Assembly (NCBI GenBank): GCA_963703745.1
Contig: CAVPFL010000002.1
Span: 496,001-560,000, forward strand
DNA from: AP-15 sp963703745
GTDB taxonomy: Bacteria; Pseudomonadota; Alphaproteobacteria; ATCC43930; CGMCC-115725
Reading direction: 5' to 3'
DNA length: 64,000 bases
The notes below the pieces were generated by a model. It saw nothing but the letters and a program-made list of their open reading frames with translations. It made no database searches and had not been told where the DNA came from. The translations under genes were made by a program, and so were the position numbers. Below, in pieces: positions 50,586 to 59,354 of this stretch (position 1 is the first letter of the stretch; every line of letters starts with the position of its first letter).

Positions 50586-51299
50586 CTACGATGATAAAAT
50601 ACGACGACCCGCATTGAGCAGCATATCGCTGACCCACGCCCCTTGCATCACGTCCGCTTGCATCGTGCGCCCAGCCTGCCGGATGCGATTTGTGATTTCC
50701 TGCATTGTCTTGACGACTTCCGGATGGTCGGGCTGGCCGGGATAGCCAAGACTTTGGGCAAAATCGTTTGCGCCAATGCTGTAGAGGTCGATACCCGGTA
50801 CCGAGAGAATGGAGTCGAGGTTGTGGAGCACCGCGACATCTTCAAGCAAAGCGCAGACTAGCATCTGCTCGTTTGCCTCACGGTAGTACGCGGCCTTGTC
50901 GGCAATCCCGGCATTGTAGTCGGTGCCCCGGTTGGCCCCGAATGACCGCTCGCCGAGCGGACCGAAATAGCATGCGCGCACCAGCTGGCGGGCGTCCGCC
51001 TCGGTGGCGATGTGCGGGCCCAATATGCCCATGATCCCACGATCGAGATAGCGCAGGATGGTTGATGAGCCGATGTCCGGCACCCTGGCGATCGTTGTCA
51101 AATTATGACGTTCGGCGGTCCGGCAGAGGTCCTCAAGCTGGTCCAGGCCAAACGGCCCATGCTCGCCATCGATGAAGACGAAATCGAAGTCGAGCTTCCC
51201 CAGAATGTCGATCACCCAGGGGGACGGGAAGGAAAGGTTGTAGCCGTACGCCTTGCGTCCGGCGCGCATGGCGGCTTTGACGCGGTTGGGTTGCTTCAT
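50586..51299 (-). CDS. HpcH/HpaI-family aldolase
   Basis: From ATG 51299 (AGAGGA 7 nt upstream) the product is 237 residues. It is a class II (metal, pyruvate-type) aldolase of the HpcH/HpaI family: SFPSPWVIDILGKLDFDFVF, the catalytic/metal IDGEHGPFGLDQLEDLCR, TTIARVPDIGSSTILRYLDR, GIMGILGPHIATEADARQLV, and ALLEDVAVLHNLDSIL with SIGANDFAQSLGYPG. Such enzymes cleave 4-hydroxy-2-oxo acids at the end of aromatic meta-cleavage pathways. The frame is open upstream to 51593 but lacks family sequence there. Confidence 0.88.
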   Translation of the reverse strand: MKQPNRVKAAMRAGRKAYGYNLSFPSPWVIDILGKLDFDFVFIDGEHGPFGLDQLEDLCRTAERHNLTTIARVPDIGSSTILRYLDRGIMGILGPHIATEADARQLVRACYFGPLGERSFGANRGTDYNAGIADKAAYYREANEQMLVCALLEDVAVLHNLDSILSVPGIDLYSIGANDFAQSLGYPGQPDHPEVVKTMQEITNRIRQAGRTMQADVMQGAWVSDMLLNAGRRILSS

Positions 51300-51446
51300 C
51301 GTATGTCCTCTGTGTGGCGACCGCGATCTGATCCAAATTCGGCCATATGCGCACGGGTCCCGCAAGCGGTATAGTGGGGCTGGTGAGGGTCGTACAGGCG
51401 GCAGGGCCGCGATGGCGCCCTCACCACTAAGCAGGAGGGGTAAATC

Positions 51447-52568
51447 ATGGCGAATTACCGGGTCATATCGTCGGACAATCACGTGTTTGAGCCACCGGAC
51501 CTGTGGACGAGCAGAGCCAAGCCGGCGTTCAAGGACCGGGTCCCACAGCTGGTCCGCGAGTATGACGGCGATTGGTGGTTCTGCGACGGCCACCGGGTGA
51601 TCGGGCTAAGCGCCGGGGCACAGACGGGTATGCGGTTCGAGGCGCCGGAACAGATGGTCCGCACCACGACCTTTGATAGAGTCCGGCGCGGGGGCTACGA
51701 ACCCGCGGAACACCTCAAGGATATGGATGCCGATGGGGTGGATGTCAGTATTGTCTATCCCACGGTCGGTCTGCTGATGTACAGCGTACCGGACAGTGCG
51801 TTCCTGTCGGAGCTATTCAGAGGATACAACAATTGGCTCGCCGAGTTCTCCGCCGGAGAGCCCAAGCGCCTCAAGGGCATCGCCATGATCAACGTCGACG
51901 ATGTGCAGGAAGGTGTCACGGAGCTGGAGCGTTGTGCCAGGATGGGGCTGGCGGGCGGCATGATCACCGTCTATCCCCCAGAGGGGAAGGGGTACGACAA
52001 TCCGATGTACGAGCCGCTGTGGGCGGCGGCCCAGGATCTGGACATTCCCCTTGGCATGCACATCGCGACCAACCGTCCCGGCCCCGGGCAGGATTTTGCG
52101 CTTGAGGACCGCAACCGTGTGCGCAACTCCTTCCTGGCCAATGCCGACCATTGGGTACGGATGTCTCTTGCCGACATGATCTTCAGCGGCGTCTTTGAGC
52201 GCTATCCAAAACTCCAGGTGGGCACCGTGGAGCACGAACTGTCCTGGATCCCGCATTTCCTGAACCGCATCGACTACACCTACACCCAGCGGGTTCAGCA
52301 GGAGCGCTATCGCTTCAAGGAGGCCATGCTGCCCAGCGACTATTTCCACCGCAACGTGTTTGCGGGCTTTCAGGAAGATGCCATGGGCATACGCGACCGC
52401 CACCTCATTGGTGTCGACAATCTCCTCTGGGGCTCAGATTATCCGCACGTCGAGTCCACCTTCCCCAGGAGCCGGCAGATCATTGAGAATATTCTGGCGG
52501 AGTGCACTGAAGAGGAGAAGGCCAAGATCGCCGGAGGCAATGCCGCCCGGATCTACCATCTCAACTAG
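51447..52568 (+). CDS. Amidohydrolase 2 family protein
   Basis: A 373-residue metal-dependent hydrolase with AGGAGG 8 nt before the ATG. It begins VISSDNHVFEPPDLW (metal-binding motif region), continues DMDADGVDVSIVYPTVGLLM, GITVYPPEGKG-like strands and IPLGMHIATNRPGPGQDF (His), then RYPKLQVGTVEHELSWIPHF and DNLLWGSDYPHVESTFP (metal Asp/His) and ends ARIYHLN. It belongs to the same superfamily as the protein at 39810 but a different subgroup. It is divergent from the aldolase gene across about 150 bp, so the two may share regulation. The substrate is unknown. Confidence 0.88.
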   Translation: MANYRVISSDNHVFEPPDLWTSRAKPAFKDRVPQLVREYDGDWWFCDGHRVIGLSAGAQTGMRFEAPEQMVRTTTFDRVRRGGYEPAEHLKDMDADGVDVSIVYPTVGLLMYSVPDSAFLSELFRGYNNWLAEFSAGEPKRLKGIAMINVDDVQEGVTELERCARMGLAGGMITVYPPEGKGYDNPMYEPLWAAAQDLDIPLGMHIATNRPGPGQDFALEDRNRVRNSFLANADHWVRMSLADMIFSGVFERYPKLQVGTVEHELSWIPHFLNRIDYTYTQRVQQERYRFKEAMLPSDYFHRNVFAGFQEDAMGIRDRHLIGVDNLLWGSDYPHVESTFPRSRQIIENILAECTEEEKAKIAGGNAARIYHLN

Positions 52569-52676
52569 GTTCCAGTAGTCCTCCTCTGGTCACCAGACGC
52601 CGCGGTCGCTGGGTCCTCCCGGGTGCGGAGGATCCAGCGCTGTTAGAGGCGCTATGGTGGGCGCAGCTTTCGGTTC

Positions 52677-52815
52677 GCAAACGATGCCCTGGCCGGGGAA
52701 CGACTTCTTGAACCCATCGAGAGAACTCCGCGGTGGAGTCGACCTCGTCGTCATGCTTGCCCAGCGGAAAGACAGTCATCTCGTAGAGATATTCGGCGTC
52801 CTGATGGTCAGGGAA
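52677..52815 (-). pseudogene. Phage terminase large-subunit C-terminal remnant
   Basis: The leftward frame reads FPDHQDAEYLYEMTVFPLGK followed by HDDEVDSTAEFSRWVQEVV. This is the end of a terminase nuclease domain, with the HDD-VDS metal motif. Nothing else of a prophage is seen. The surrounding 52569-52880 has no gene. Confidence 0.55.
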
Positions 52816-52880
52816 TTGGCGCTGGATAGGGCGGGTTGGCTGACATAAGGTCGGGCAATTCGATCCTACAGGAGGACGCA

Positions 52881-53519
52881 ATGGCGGAAACGACCGACAT
52901 TTTCGAGGTCATGAGCACGATGCGGGCGATGCGGCGGCTGAAGCCCGACCCGGTGTCGGACGAGTTGATCAACAAAATCCTGCAGGCGGCGCAGTGGGCG
53001 CCGAGCGGGGGCAATACCCAGCGCTGGCGGTTCCTGGTGGTCAAGGACTCAGAGATCAAGAAGAAGGTACAAGTCTATTACAAGCGTCTATACGACGAGA
53101 CGGTCGGCCCGCGCTACGCGTCGAGCGCGCCGCCGCCGGGCTCCGATCCCGCCCGCTACGAGCGTCAGCACGCTGCGGTCGAATACTTGACCAACCATTA
53201 CCACGAGGCGCCGGTGTGGATCGTGGCCTGCCTCGAAGACGGCGAGAACCCGGGCCGAACGGCCGGCTCATCGATCTATCCTGCGGTGCAGAACATGCTC
53301 CTGGCGACACGCGCACTCGGCCTCGGCACGACCTTGACCACGCGGCACACCGGCTACGGGAAGGAGGTCGACGCGATCTTTGGCTTGCCGTCGGGCGTCC
53401 ATTCATATGCGATCCTGCCGATCGGCTGGCCGATGGGCCGGTTCGGGCCGTTGGGCCGCGGGCCGCTTAAGGATGTCGTCTATCAGGACCAGTGGGGCAA
53501 ACCCTACCAGGGACTTTAA
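52881..53519 (+). CDS. Nitroreductase-family protein
   Basis: A 212-residue FMN-dependent nitroreductase-fold protein, ATG preceded by AGGAGG. Family segments: MSTMRAMRRLKPDPVSDEL (FMN phosphate-binding Arg), QAAQWAPSGGNTQRWRFLVV, SSIYPAVQNMLLATRALGLG, and HSYAILPIGWPMGRFGPLGR. It could reduce nitroaromatics, quinones or act as a dehydrogenase. In an F420-rich genome an F420-related partner role cannot be excluded. It is complete. Confidence 0.87.
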   Translation: MAETTDIFEVMSTMRAMRRLKPDPVSDELINKILQAAQWAPSGGNTQRWRFLVVKDSEIKKKVQVYYKRLYDETVGPRYASSAPPPGSDPARYERQHAAVEYLTNHYHEAPVWIVACLEDGENPGRTAGSSIYPAVQNMLLATRALGLGTTLTTRHTGYGKEVDAIFGLPSGVHSYAILPIGWPMGRFGPLGRGPLKDVVYQDQWGKPYQGL

Positions 53520-53570
53520 CCTGAGGTGCTACCTCTTGGCGGTATTGCCGTCCGCGGATAGCCCCGATCG

Positions 53571-54719
53571 TCACAGCCCTCGCACAACCTCGGCGAGCCG
53601 TTCATAATCTTCGATCTCGTTGTAAGCATGCGCGGAGATTCGCAGCCAGATTCCGCCATTGATGGCGTGCAGCGGCGCATCGGCGCGCCGATCGAGTAAT
53701 CGCTCGCGCAGCTCCGCCGCGCGCTCGGGTGTCGCGGGGCCGGTATGCGGAACCCGAACCACCCCCATGGAGGCAGCCACGGCATCTTCCGCCCCTGGTT
53801 CGGTATTGAGCTCGCGACAGAGCAGCGAAACCGCATCGGCGGCGAGTGCGGCATTGCGCGCCAACAGCGCCTGGCCGCCAAGGCGTCGATGAAAGTCGAT
53901 CGCGGCCTCCACGCACAGAAATGCACTGCGGTCGGCGGTCCCGGTCCACTCGAACTCGGCGAGAAAGCCTTTACCAAACCCGTGCGAAATCGTCACCGGG
54001 TGTAAATCGGCTTGTTGCTCGGGCGCTGCCCAGAGAAAAGCGCAGCCTTTCGGCGCGCACAACCATTTGTGACAATTGCCGACATACCAGTCGGCCCCGA
54101 TCGCGCCGAGATCGAGCGATATCTGACCGGGGGCATGCGCCCCATCGACCAGCACCGGCACGCCCGCCGAATGGCACAGCTCGACAATCTCGGCTATCGG
54201 CAAAACCAGCGCGCTCGGCGAGGTGATGTGATCGACGACCGCGATCCGCGTGCGTGGGGTCAACGCCGCGCCGATGCCGGCAATGATCGCCGCCGACTGT
54301 GGGCGAGGAAACGGGATCGCTGCTTCGGTGATGTGCGCCGCTGCGCGCCCCGCAACGTACCGAATTGCATTGCGCACTGCCGGGTAGCCGTGCGAAAGCA
54401 CCAGCACCTCGTCGCCCGCGTCCAGCCGCAGTGAACGCAGCACGGCGTTGCAGCCAACGGTGGCATTTTCGACAAAGGCTATGTCTTTTCCATCGGCGCC
54501 CACGAAGGCTCCGAGTTTCTCCGCTGCTGCCCGCAGAGATTCAGGCAGCACGCGAAACACGAACCCGCTCGGTTCCGCCTCCATGCGCTGGCGCCAATCC
54601 TGCTGCGCCTGCAACACGGCTCGCGGCGCCGCGCCGAACGAGCCATGATTGACGTGCAGCCAGCTCCAATCCAGCCCCCATTCGTCACGGACGGCTCTGC
54701 CTAGAGCGGGCATGGTCAT
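53571..54719 (-). CDS. Class V aminotransferase-fold PLP enzyme (isopenicillin N epimerase-like)
   Basis: A 382-residue fold-type I PLP protein. The start at ATG 54719 has GGAG 6 nt upstream; an ATG four codons earlier is also possible. Landmarks: LHVNHGSFGAAPRAV, FVENATVGCNAVLRSL, the PLP Asp in VLVDGAHAPGQISLDL, and the Schiff-base Lys in YVGNCHKWLCAPKG. These motifs are those of the isopenicillin N epimerase/cysteine desulfurase-like branch. It might act as an epimerase, lyase or desulfurase. It stands near the rhodanese gene but on the opposite strand. Confidence 0.87.
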   Translation of the reverse strand: MTMPALGRAVRDEWGLDWSWLHVNHGSFGAAPRAVLQAQQDWRQRMEAEPSGFVFRVLPESLRAAAEKLGAFVGADGKDIAFVENATVGCNAVLRSLRLDAGDEVLVLSHGYPAVRNAIRYVAGRAAAHITEAAIPFPRPQSAAIIAGIGAALTPRTRIAVVDHITSPSALVLPIAEIVELCHSAGVPVLVDGAHAPGQISLDLGAIGADWYVGNCHKWLCAPKGCAFLWAAPEQQADLHPVTISHGFGKGFLAEFEWTGTADRSAFLCVEAAIDFHRRLGGQALLARNAALAADAVSLLCRELNTEPGAEDAVAASMGVVRVPHTGPATPERAAELRERLLDRRADAPLHAINGGIWLRISAHAYNEIEDYERLAEVVRGL

Positions 54720-55218
54720 GGCGTGCTCCATTCGTTCTACGTTAGGGTCATCGATGACCTATGGCATATCGGTGCAATAGTCCAAAAAAGTTCTCGACGT
54801 CCGCCGCCTCGGCGCGGGTGTCGCTGATCATGCGACGAGCGCGGTACGCGGTGCGGCTGTTGAAGGCGGATAGGGTCCCGGAGGTGGCAGCGGTGCCGGA
54901 CGATCCGGAGTTGACGGCGCGGCGGCTAGACATCGTTTCACATCCCCTAACGCCGGGCTTTGACCAGATTCCCAGCAGTGATGCGGCGTCCCGCAAACTC
55001 TGTAACTTATCACCACCATAGAGAAAGAGACTCGCAGTAGAGTGACACTATCCTGTCGAGTTCAACTTGCCGAACGCTTTTAGTATTTGGGGACGGTGTT
55101 TATGTCGCCCAGGGCTAGGCGCCCTTGACGAAAAGGTGCAATATCCGGGCATGGCAACCGACGCTATCCCCTCAAGAGGCCCTTGCCGCATTCATAACCT
55201 CTGGAAGAGAGACCTGCC
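54720..55218. other. Gene-free stretch
   Basis: About 500 bp without a recognised gene. Short open frames around 54830-55000 read MRRARYAVRLLKADRVPEVA but have no family features. The rightward promoter for the sulfurtransferase should lie near its end; no clear pair of boxes was found. Confidence 0.4.
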
Positions 55219-56010
55219 ATGCCGAATGATCCCTTCGTCGACATCGGCGCACTGCCCTTGCTCGGTCCAGTGCACTATCTCGATGCACGTGATCGGGCGA
55301 TGTTTGACGCGGGCCATGCGCCCGGTGCCGTGCGGGTGCCAGTCGAGGAATGGGACGCAGCGGCCAAGGCGGCCGACACCGGATTCACTAAGACGGCTTA
55401 CTGGGATGATGCTTTGGGTTCACTCGGTGTCGATCGTTCGGCGATTGCCATAGCCTACGATGACGGCCGCATGACAAATGCGGCGCGGGTCTGGTTCATC
55501 TTGCAGTATTTTGGCATCAAGGCCGGCATCCTGAATGGTGGCTGGTCTGTACTATCCTCGGCGGTCGGACTGCCGACAGCTGCTAAGCCTTCGAAAAGCG
55601 GTTTCCGAGCTGTCCCAGGGGCAGGGTCCGTTGGTTTGGTCGATCGGGAGACCCTCAAGCGTCAACTTAACAGCGACGGGCATGTGTTTGACACCCGTAC
55701 GCGCGCAGAGTTCACTGGGGAGGACATGCGCAACCGTACCCGCAGCGGGCATCTCCCAGGTGCCCGGCATCTGTCGCATACCGATCTGCTGGACAATGGT
55801 GTTGTCCGTCCGGCACCGGCTCTACGAGCCATGCTGGAGCGTGTGGGATTCGGCCCAGGCGACCACATCGTGACCCATTGCGAAGGGGGCGGGAGGGCGG
55901 CGCTGGCCGCAGCCGCGGCGGTGCGCGCCGGGTTTGACGACGTCCGGGTATACTACCTTAGCTTCGCGGATTGGGCGCGTGATGAGAGCTGCCCGATCGT
56001 GCGCGATTAG
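55219..56010 (+). CDS. Sulfurtransferase with two rhodanese domains
   Basis: A 263-residue rhodanese/mercaptopyruvate sulfurtransferase-type protein. The N-terminal inactive domain shows YLDARDRAMFDAGHAPGAV and YDDGRMTNAARVWFILQYFG. The C-terminal domain shows VFDTRTRAEFTGEDMRNRTR, SGHLPGARHLSHTDLLDNGV and the active-site loop THCEGGGRAALAAAA with the catalytic Cys. The loop CEGGGRA differs from the CG(S/T)GVT of mercaptopyruvate enzymes and CRKGVT of thiosulfate enzymes, so the sulfur donor is uncertain. Confidence 0.88.
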   Translation: MPNDPFVDIGALPLLGPVHYLDARDRAMFDAGHAPGAVRVPVEEWDAAAKAADTGFTKTAYWDDALGSLGVDRSAIAIAYDDGRMTNAARVWFILQYFGIKAGILNGGWSVLSSAVGLPTAAKPSKSGFRAVPGAGSVGLVDRETLKRQLNSDGHVFDTRTRAEFTGEDMRNRTRSGHLPGARHLSHTDLLDNGVVRPAPALRAMLERVGFGPGDHIVTHCEGGGRAALAAAAAVRAGFDDVRVYYLSFADWARDESCPIVRD

Positions 56011-56377
56011 GCGAGCCGAAAGATCCCTGGGAGGACGGCCGAAGCCGCTCCTACCCGGAGAAGTTCCCGCGCTGTCGGCTACGAGCCTTTTTGCACCCCG
56101 AAACACGCCATCTGATGCGACGACTTGCCCGACGGCCTCCGCACGCACCACCGCTGCGGCGTCGGATTTCGTGTGCCTCGGGGTCGAGCACCCCCGGAGC
56201 ATCCGGTGATAAAGTTCGACTTCCGACGGGTCCTTGTAGACCCGTAATTTGAGAGGCAGACAGAACGCGGCAGGTACTTGGTGCTGTCGAGCAGCGGATT
56301 GACAACGTTCTCGCAGTCGGCGGCGATACCGTATCCGGGGCACTGAGGGCCGGAGGTGGATACCTACTCGATCATAT

Positions 56378-56453
56378 TGGCGTCCCCAAGGGGATTCGAA
56401 CCCCTGTTACCGCCGTGAAAGGGCGATGTCCTAGGCCTCTAGACGATGGGGAC
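56378..56453 (-). tRNA. tRNA-Glu (UUC)
   Basis: The reverse strand folds as a standard 76-nt tRNA with encoded CCA: acceptor GTCCCCA pairing with the 3' strand TGGGGAC, D arm TCGTCTAGAGGCCTAGGACA, anticodon loop CTTTCAC with anticodon TTC, and T arm CAGGGGTTCGAATCCCCT. It closely matches bacterial tRNA-Glu. The casposon did not use it as a target. Confidence 0.96.
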
Positions 56454-56499
56454 GCAGCGCTGGGCCAAAGGATCTAGAGTGGCGGACGGAATAAATCAA

Positions 56500-56742
56500 C
56501 GGGTGTGTGCCCGGTCGCGAGGCATGGGGCCGCTATGAGCGGTGGCGATTCCGCCAGCGAAGCGATCTCGTGGCGGCGCCGTCGCAGGACACGCGAAGCC
56601 CGATGATCCGCGACAGGATTGGTGGCCGCGAGCTTTCCACAACGACATCCGAGACGCGACTGTGATCGAACGCGCCACAGCGGCGCAGCGCTTCAGTCAA
56701 ATAATCGGCCTCGGCGGCCCTGGGCCAGGATTCCGATGTCAT
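56500..56742 (-). pseudogene. Phosphotransferase (APH-like) N-terminal remnant
   Basis: The frame reads AADYLTEALRRCGAFDHSRV, SDVVVESSRPPILSRIIGLR, VSCDGAATRSL, which resembles the first strands of aminoglycoside/choline-kinase-like phosphotransferases, and then stops. The kinase core is missing. It begins as the LLM gene next to it ends. Confidence 0.45.
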
Positions 56743-57698
56743 TCGGCTGCCATGCGCTTACTCGGCTTTGGCCAGCGCATTGCGACGAGCGGCAGGACCT
56801 CCTCGATCAGCCGCCGCGTCTGCCCCAGCGTCTCCTCATCGCCGCGGGCCGCCGGGCGCAGGATGAATTTGGAGATCCCGGCATCGACATAGGCGGCGAT
56901 CCGCTCGACGATCGCGCTTGCATCGCCGATCGCAAAATAATGCAGCGGGTCGCGTCCGGTACGCTTGCGGTAAGCTTCAAACAGGCGGGCGAGACCGGGC
57001 TCGTCGGTCCGACCGAAGCGGAACGGGATGCCGGCCCCGTAATGGTCGTCGTCGATCGCGCGTCCTTGGGCGGCGGCTGCCTCACGGATGGCGGCGACGA
57101 TCGGTGCGAGCTGCACGGGAGCCTCGGCGCCCGCCTGCCAGCCGGTGCCGAAACGCGCGGTGCGCCGGATCGCCCCCTCGGACGAGCCGCCGATCCACAT
57201 TGGCAGATCGGGCTGCACCGGCTTTGGCGCGATCGAGGCGCCGGTCAGATGATAGTGGACGCCCTCGAAATCGACCTCGTCCTCGCGCCATAGCCGGCGG
57301 ATAATTTCGAGCCCTTCGTCGGTCTTGCGGCCGCGCGTCTTGGTGTCGAGATTCAATGTCTGCCATTCGGGCGCCAGCGGGCTGCCGATGCCGAAAGCCG
57401 GTAACAGGCGCCCTTCGGACAACACGTCGATCGTCGCACATTGCTTCGCCAGCAACACCGGATCGCGGAACGCCAGCGACAACACATTGACACCGAATTT
57501 GAGCCGGCGCGTCCGGCCGGCGAGTGCCGCCATCATGCTCATGCATTCGAGGATCGGCTCGCGGCTGATCATCCGGTCCGTCTGCCATAGCGAATCGATG
57601 CCCCCCGCCTCGCACAGATCGACCCAGCGCCAGAAACCGGCGGCTCCGGCGAACGGAAACTCCATCAGGCCCAGCCCGATCGCGACATTCCTCGGCAT
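56739..57698 (-). CDS. LLM-class (probably F420-dependent) oxidoreductase
   Basis: From ATG 57698 (GAGGAGGG 5 nt upstream) the product is 319 residues. The luciferase-like barrel shows NVAIGLGLMEFPFAGAAGFW, SLWQTDRMISREPILE, LKFGVNVLSLAFRDPVLLAK, LSEGRLLPAFGIGSPLAPEW and LPMWIGGSSEGAIRRTARFG. The pattern fits F420-dependent LLM oxidoreductases. With the cof operon in the same window an F420 cofactor is likely but not proven. Confidence 0.84.
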   Translation of the reverse strand: MPRNVAIGLGLMEFPFAGAAGFWRWVDLCEAGGIDSLWQTDRMISREPILECMSMMAALAGRTRRLKFGVNVLSLAFRDPVLLAKQCATIDVLSEGRLLPAFGIGSPLAPEWQTLNLDTKTRGRKTDEGLEIIRRLWREDEVDFEGVHYHLTGASIAPKPVQPDLPMWIGGSSEGAIRRTARFGTGWQAGAEAPVQLAPIVAAIREAAAAQGRAIDDDHYGAGIPFRFGRTDEPGLARLFEAYRKRTGRDPLHYFAIGDASAIVERIAAYVDAGISKFILRPAARGDEETLGQTRRLIEEVLPLVAMRWPKPSKRMAAE

Positions 57699-57819
57699 CC
57701 AACCCTCCTCGTCGGTATCATGCAGGTTAGCGCACCGACGTTCAGGATGTGAGTCTTGCATCGGGCGGGCGGGTTATGGCCCGATCGCGGCGGTAGAAGC
57801 GGAGTAGGGGAGGGGGTCG

Positions 57820-58860
57820 ATGCGGGTATTCGCGACACTTCCGCAGGAGGATCTGCGCAGGGTCGGGACGGTGGCCCGGGCAGTCGAGGCGGATGGCTAC
57901 GACGGCGTCGTCGCTATGGAGAACAAGCACGATCCGTTTTTGGCATTAGCGGTAGCCGGGCCGGCGACCGAGCGGATCGAATTGCACACCGGCGTCGCGA
58001 TCGCCTTCGCGCGCACACCGATGGCGGTCGCCAATGTCGGCTGGGACCTGGCCGGGTCGACCGGGGGGAGGTTTGTGATCGGCCTCGGCTCGCAGGTCAG
58101 AGCGCACAACGAGCGGCGCTTCTCGGTGCCGTGGACGCCGCCGGCGCCGCGCATGCGCGAATATGTGCAGGTGCTACGCGCGATTTGGCGGTGCTGGAAG
58201 ACCGGCGAAAAGCCGGCCTTCGAAGGACAGCATTACCGCTTCACATTGATGACACCCAACTTCGCGCCCGAGCCGATCGACGCCCCGCCGCCGGCCGTCA
58301 TGATCGCCGCGGTCGGTCCGGCGATGCTCAGGGTCGCAGCCGAAGAGTGCGACGGCGTTAAATTACACGGTTTCTGCACGCGCAGATATCTGACCGACGA
58401 GATCATGCCGCGCATCGCGGCCGGTCTCGCCAAGGCGGGCCGCAGGCGGGCGCAGTACGAGATTTCAGGCGGCGGCTTTCTCGCGACCGGACTGGATGAC
58501 GAGGCGGTTGCGCGCCGCTTCGAATGGGTGCGCCAGCGTGTCGCCTTCTATGGATCGACACCGGCCTATTACCCGGTGCTCGCCGTCCATGGCCTGGAGG
58601 ATCTCGGCCACAAGCTCAACGCCCTGACCCGGCAGGGGCGATGGAGCGAGATGGCGAGGGAGGTGCCGGATGATGCCGCCCATCTCTTCGCCGCGGTCGG
58701 CCGACACGATCAGATCGTCGCGGCAATCGACCGACGCTTCGGCGGTCTCGTCGACGCGCTGACCCTGCGCGGGGACGGCGCCGGCGAGATGCCGCCCGAC
58801 CTCGTCCAAGATATCCGTCGCCTGCCGCACGCTTTCCAAGGTTTCGCACGGCAAGATTGA
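57820..58860 (+). CDS. LLM-class F420-dependent oxidoreductase
   Basis: A 346-residue LLM protein with GGGAGGGGG before the ATG. Segments: VARAVEADGYDGVVAMENKH, IELHTGVAIAFARTPMAVAN, DLAGSTGGRFVIGLGSQVRA, and the family-typical HNERRFSVPWTPPAPRMREY, which is characteristic of a probable F420-dependent subgroup known from actinobacteria. APPPAVMIAAVGPAMLRVAA holds the flavin/F420 phosphate-binding region. It is divergent from the neighbouring LLM gene, leaving about 120 bp of shared control region. Confidence 0.87.
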   Translation: MRVFATLPQEDLRRVGTVARAVEADGYDGVVAMENKHDPFLALAVAGPATERIELHTGVAIAFARTPMAVANVGWDLAGSTGGRFVIGLGSQVRAHNERRFSVPWTPPAPRMREYVQVLRAIWRCWKTGEKPAFEGQHYRFTLMTPNFAPEPIDAPPPAVMIAAVGPAMLRVAAEECDGVKLHGFCTRRYLTDEIMPRIAAGLAKAGRRRAQYEISGGGFLATGLDDEAVARRFEWVRQRVAFYGSTPAYYPVLAVHGLEDLGHKLNALTRQGRWSEMAREVPDDAAHLFAAVGRHDQIVAAIDRRFGGLVDALTLRGDGAGEMPPDLVQDIRRLPHAFQGFARQD

Positions 58861-58916
58861 GCAGCGGTGGGATCAGCTAAACATTTGTATCGAACCATCG
58901 AGTAAAGTCCAACCGT

Positions 58917-58946
58917 TTGACCATCCCAACCGTCCTTTGCTATAGG
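58917..58946 (+). promoter_or_regulatory. Promoter of the RiPP operon
   Basis: TTGACC (58917-58922), an 18-bp spacer and TATAGG (58941-58946) lie 30 bp before the precursor ATG. Confidence 0.6.
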
Positions 58947-58975
58947 AGCGCGCCGGTCGAGGAAGGGTGATTGTG

Positions 58976-59335
58976 ATGTCGCTGCGAGACAAATACCTCA
59001 GCATCCTGTCCCAGATCGCACCTACCGGGGCCGCTGGCATCGCGCTGTTGCTTGGCTCGACGATGCCGAGCAACGCTGCCCAGCATTCGGCAAGCGCCGA
59101 GCCCTTGGCCGCAAACCCAGCCGGTGTCGGCGAACGGCTCGCTGCCATTCGCGAGGCGGTCTCCGAGTTTGCTAAAGGGGATAGCGGGGCGGCGCGATCG
59201 GAAGACGGCGAACTTCATCTCGCGTGGGGCAACTGGTGGCGCAATTGGGGCTGGGGTCGCCGGGGCTGGGGTTGGCCCAACTGGAACAATTGGCGCAATT
59301 GGCATCCTTGGAACAATTTTTGGCGTAATTGGTGA
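58976..59335 (+). CDS. Trp-rich RiPP precursor of the Grr/triceptide (cyclophane) type
   Basis: A 119-residue precursor from ATG 58976 (GAGGAAGGG upstream). The leader has a hydrophobic stretch (GAAGIALLLGSTMPSNAA) that may direct export, then an acidic helix (ERLAAIREAVSEFAKG). The core, residues 84-119, contains 13 Trp in 36 residues and seven W-x-N triplets (starting at 84, 88, 100, 103, 106, 112, 116) plus WGR at 93. Grr/OscA-type precursors carry comparable aromatic-x-Asn/Arg repeats in which a radical SAM enzyme joins the aromatic ring to the third residue. The maturase gene follows 19 nt downstream. Confidence 0.85.
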   Translation: MSLRDKYLSILSQIAPTGAAGIALLLGSTMPSNAAQHSASAEPLAANPAGVGERLAAIREAVSEFAKGDSGAARSEDGELHLAWGNWWRNWGWGRRGWGWPNWNNWRNWHPWNNFWRNW

Positions 59336-59354
59336 TTGGCCTGCGCTGGATCGC

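Noticed and set aside
56378..56453. tRNA-Glu as casposon attachment site
   Set aside because: The duplicated target sequence is in the LLM gene 17 kb away and shares nothing with the tRNA 3' end.
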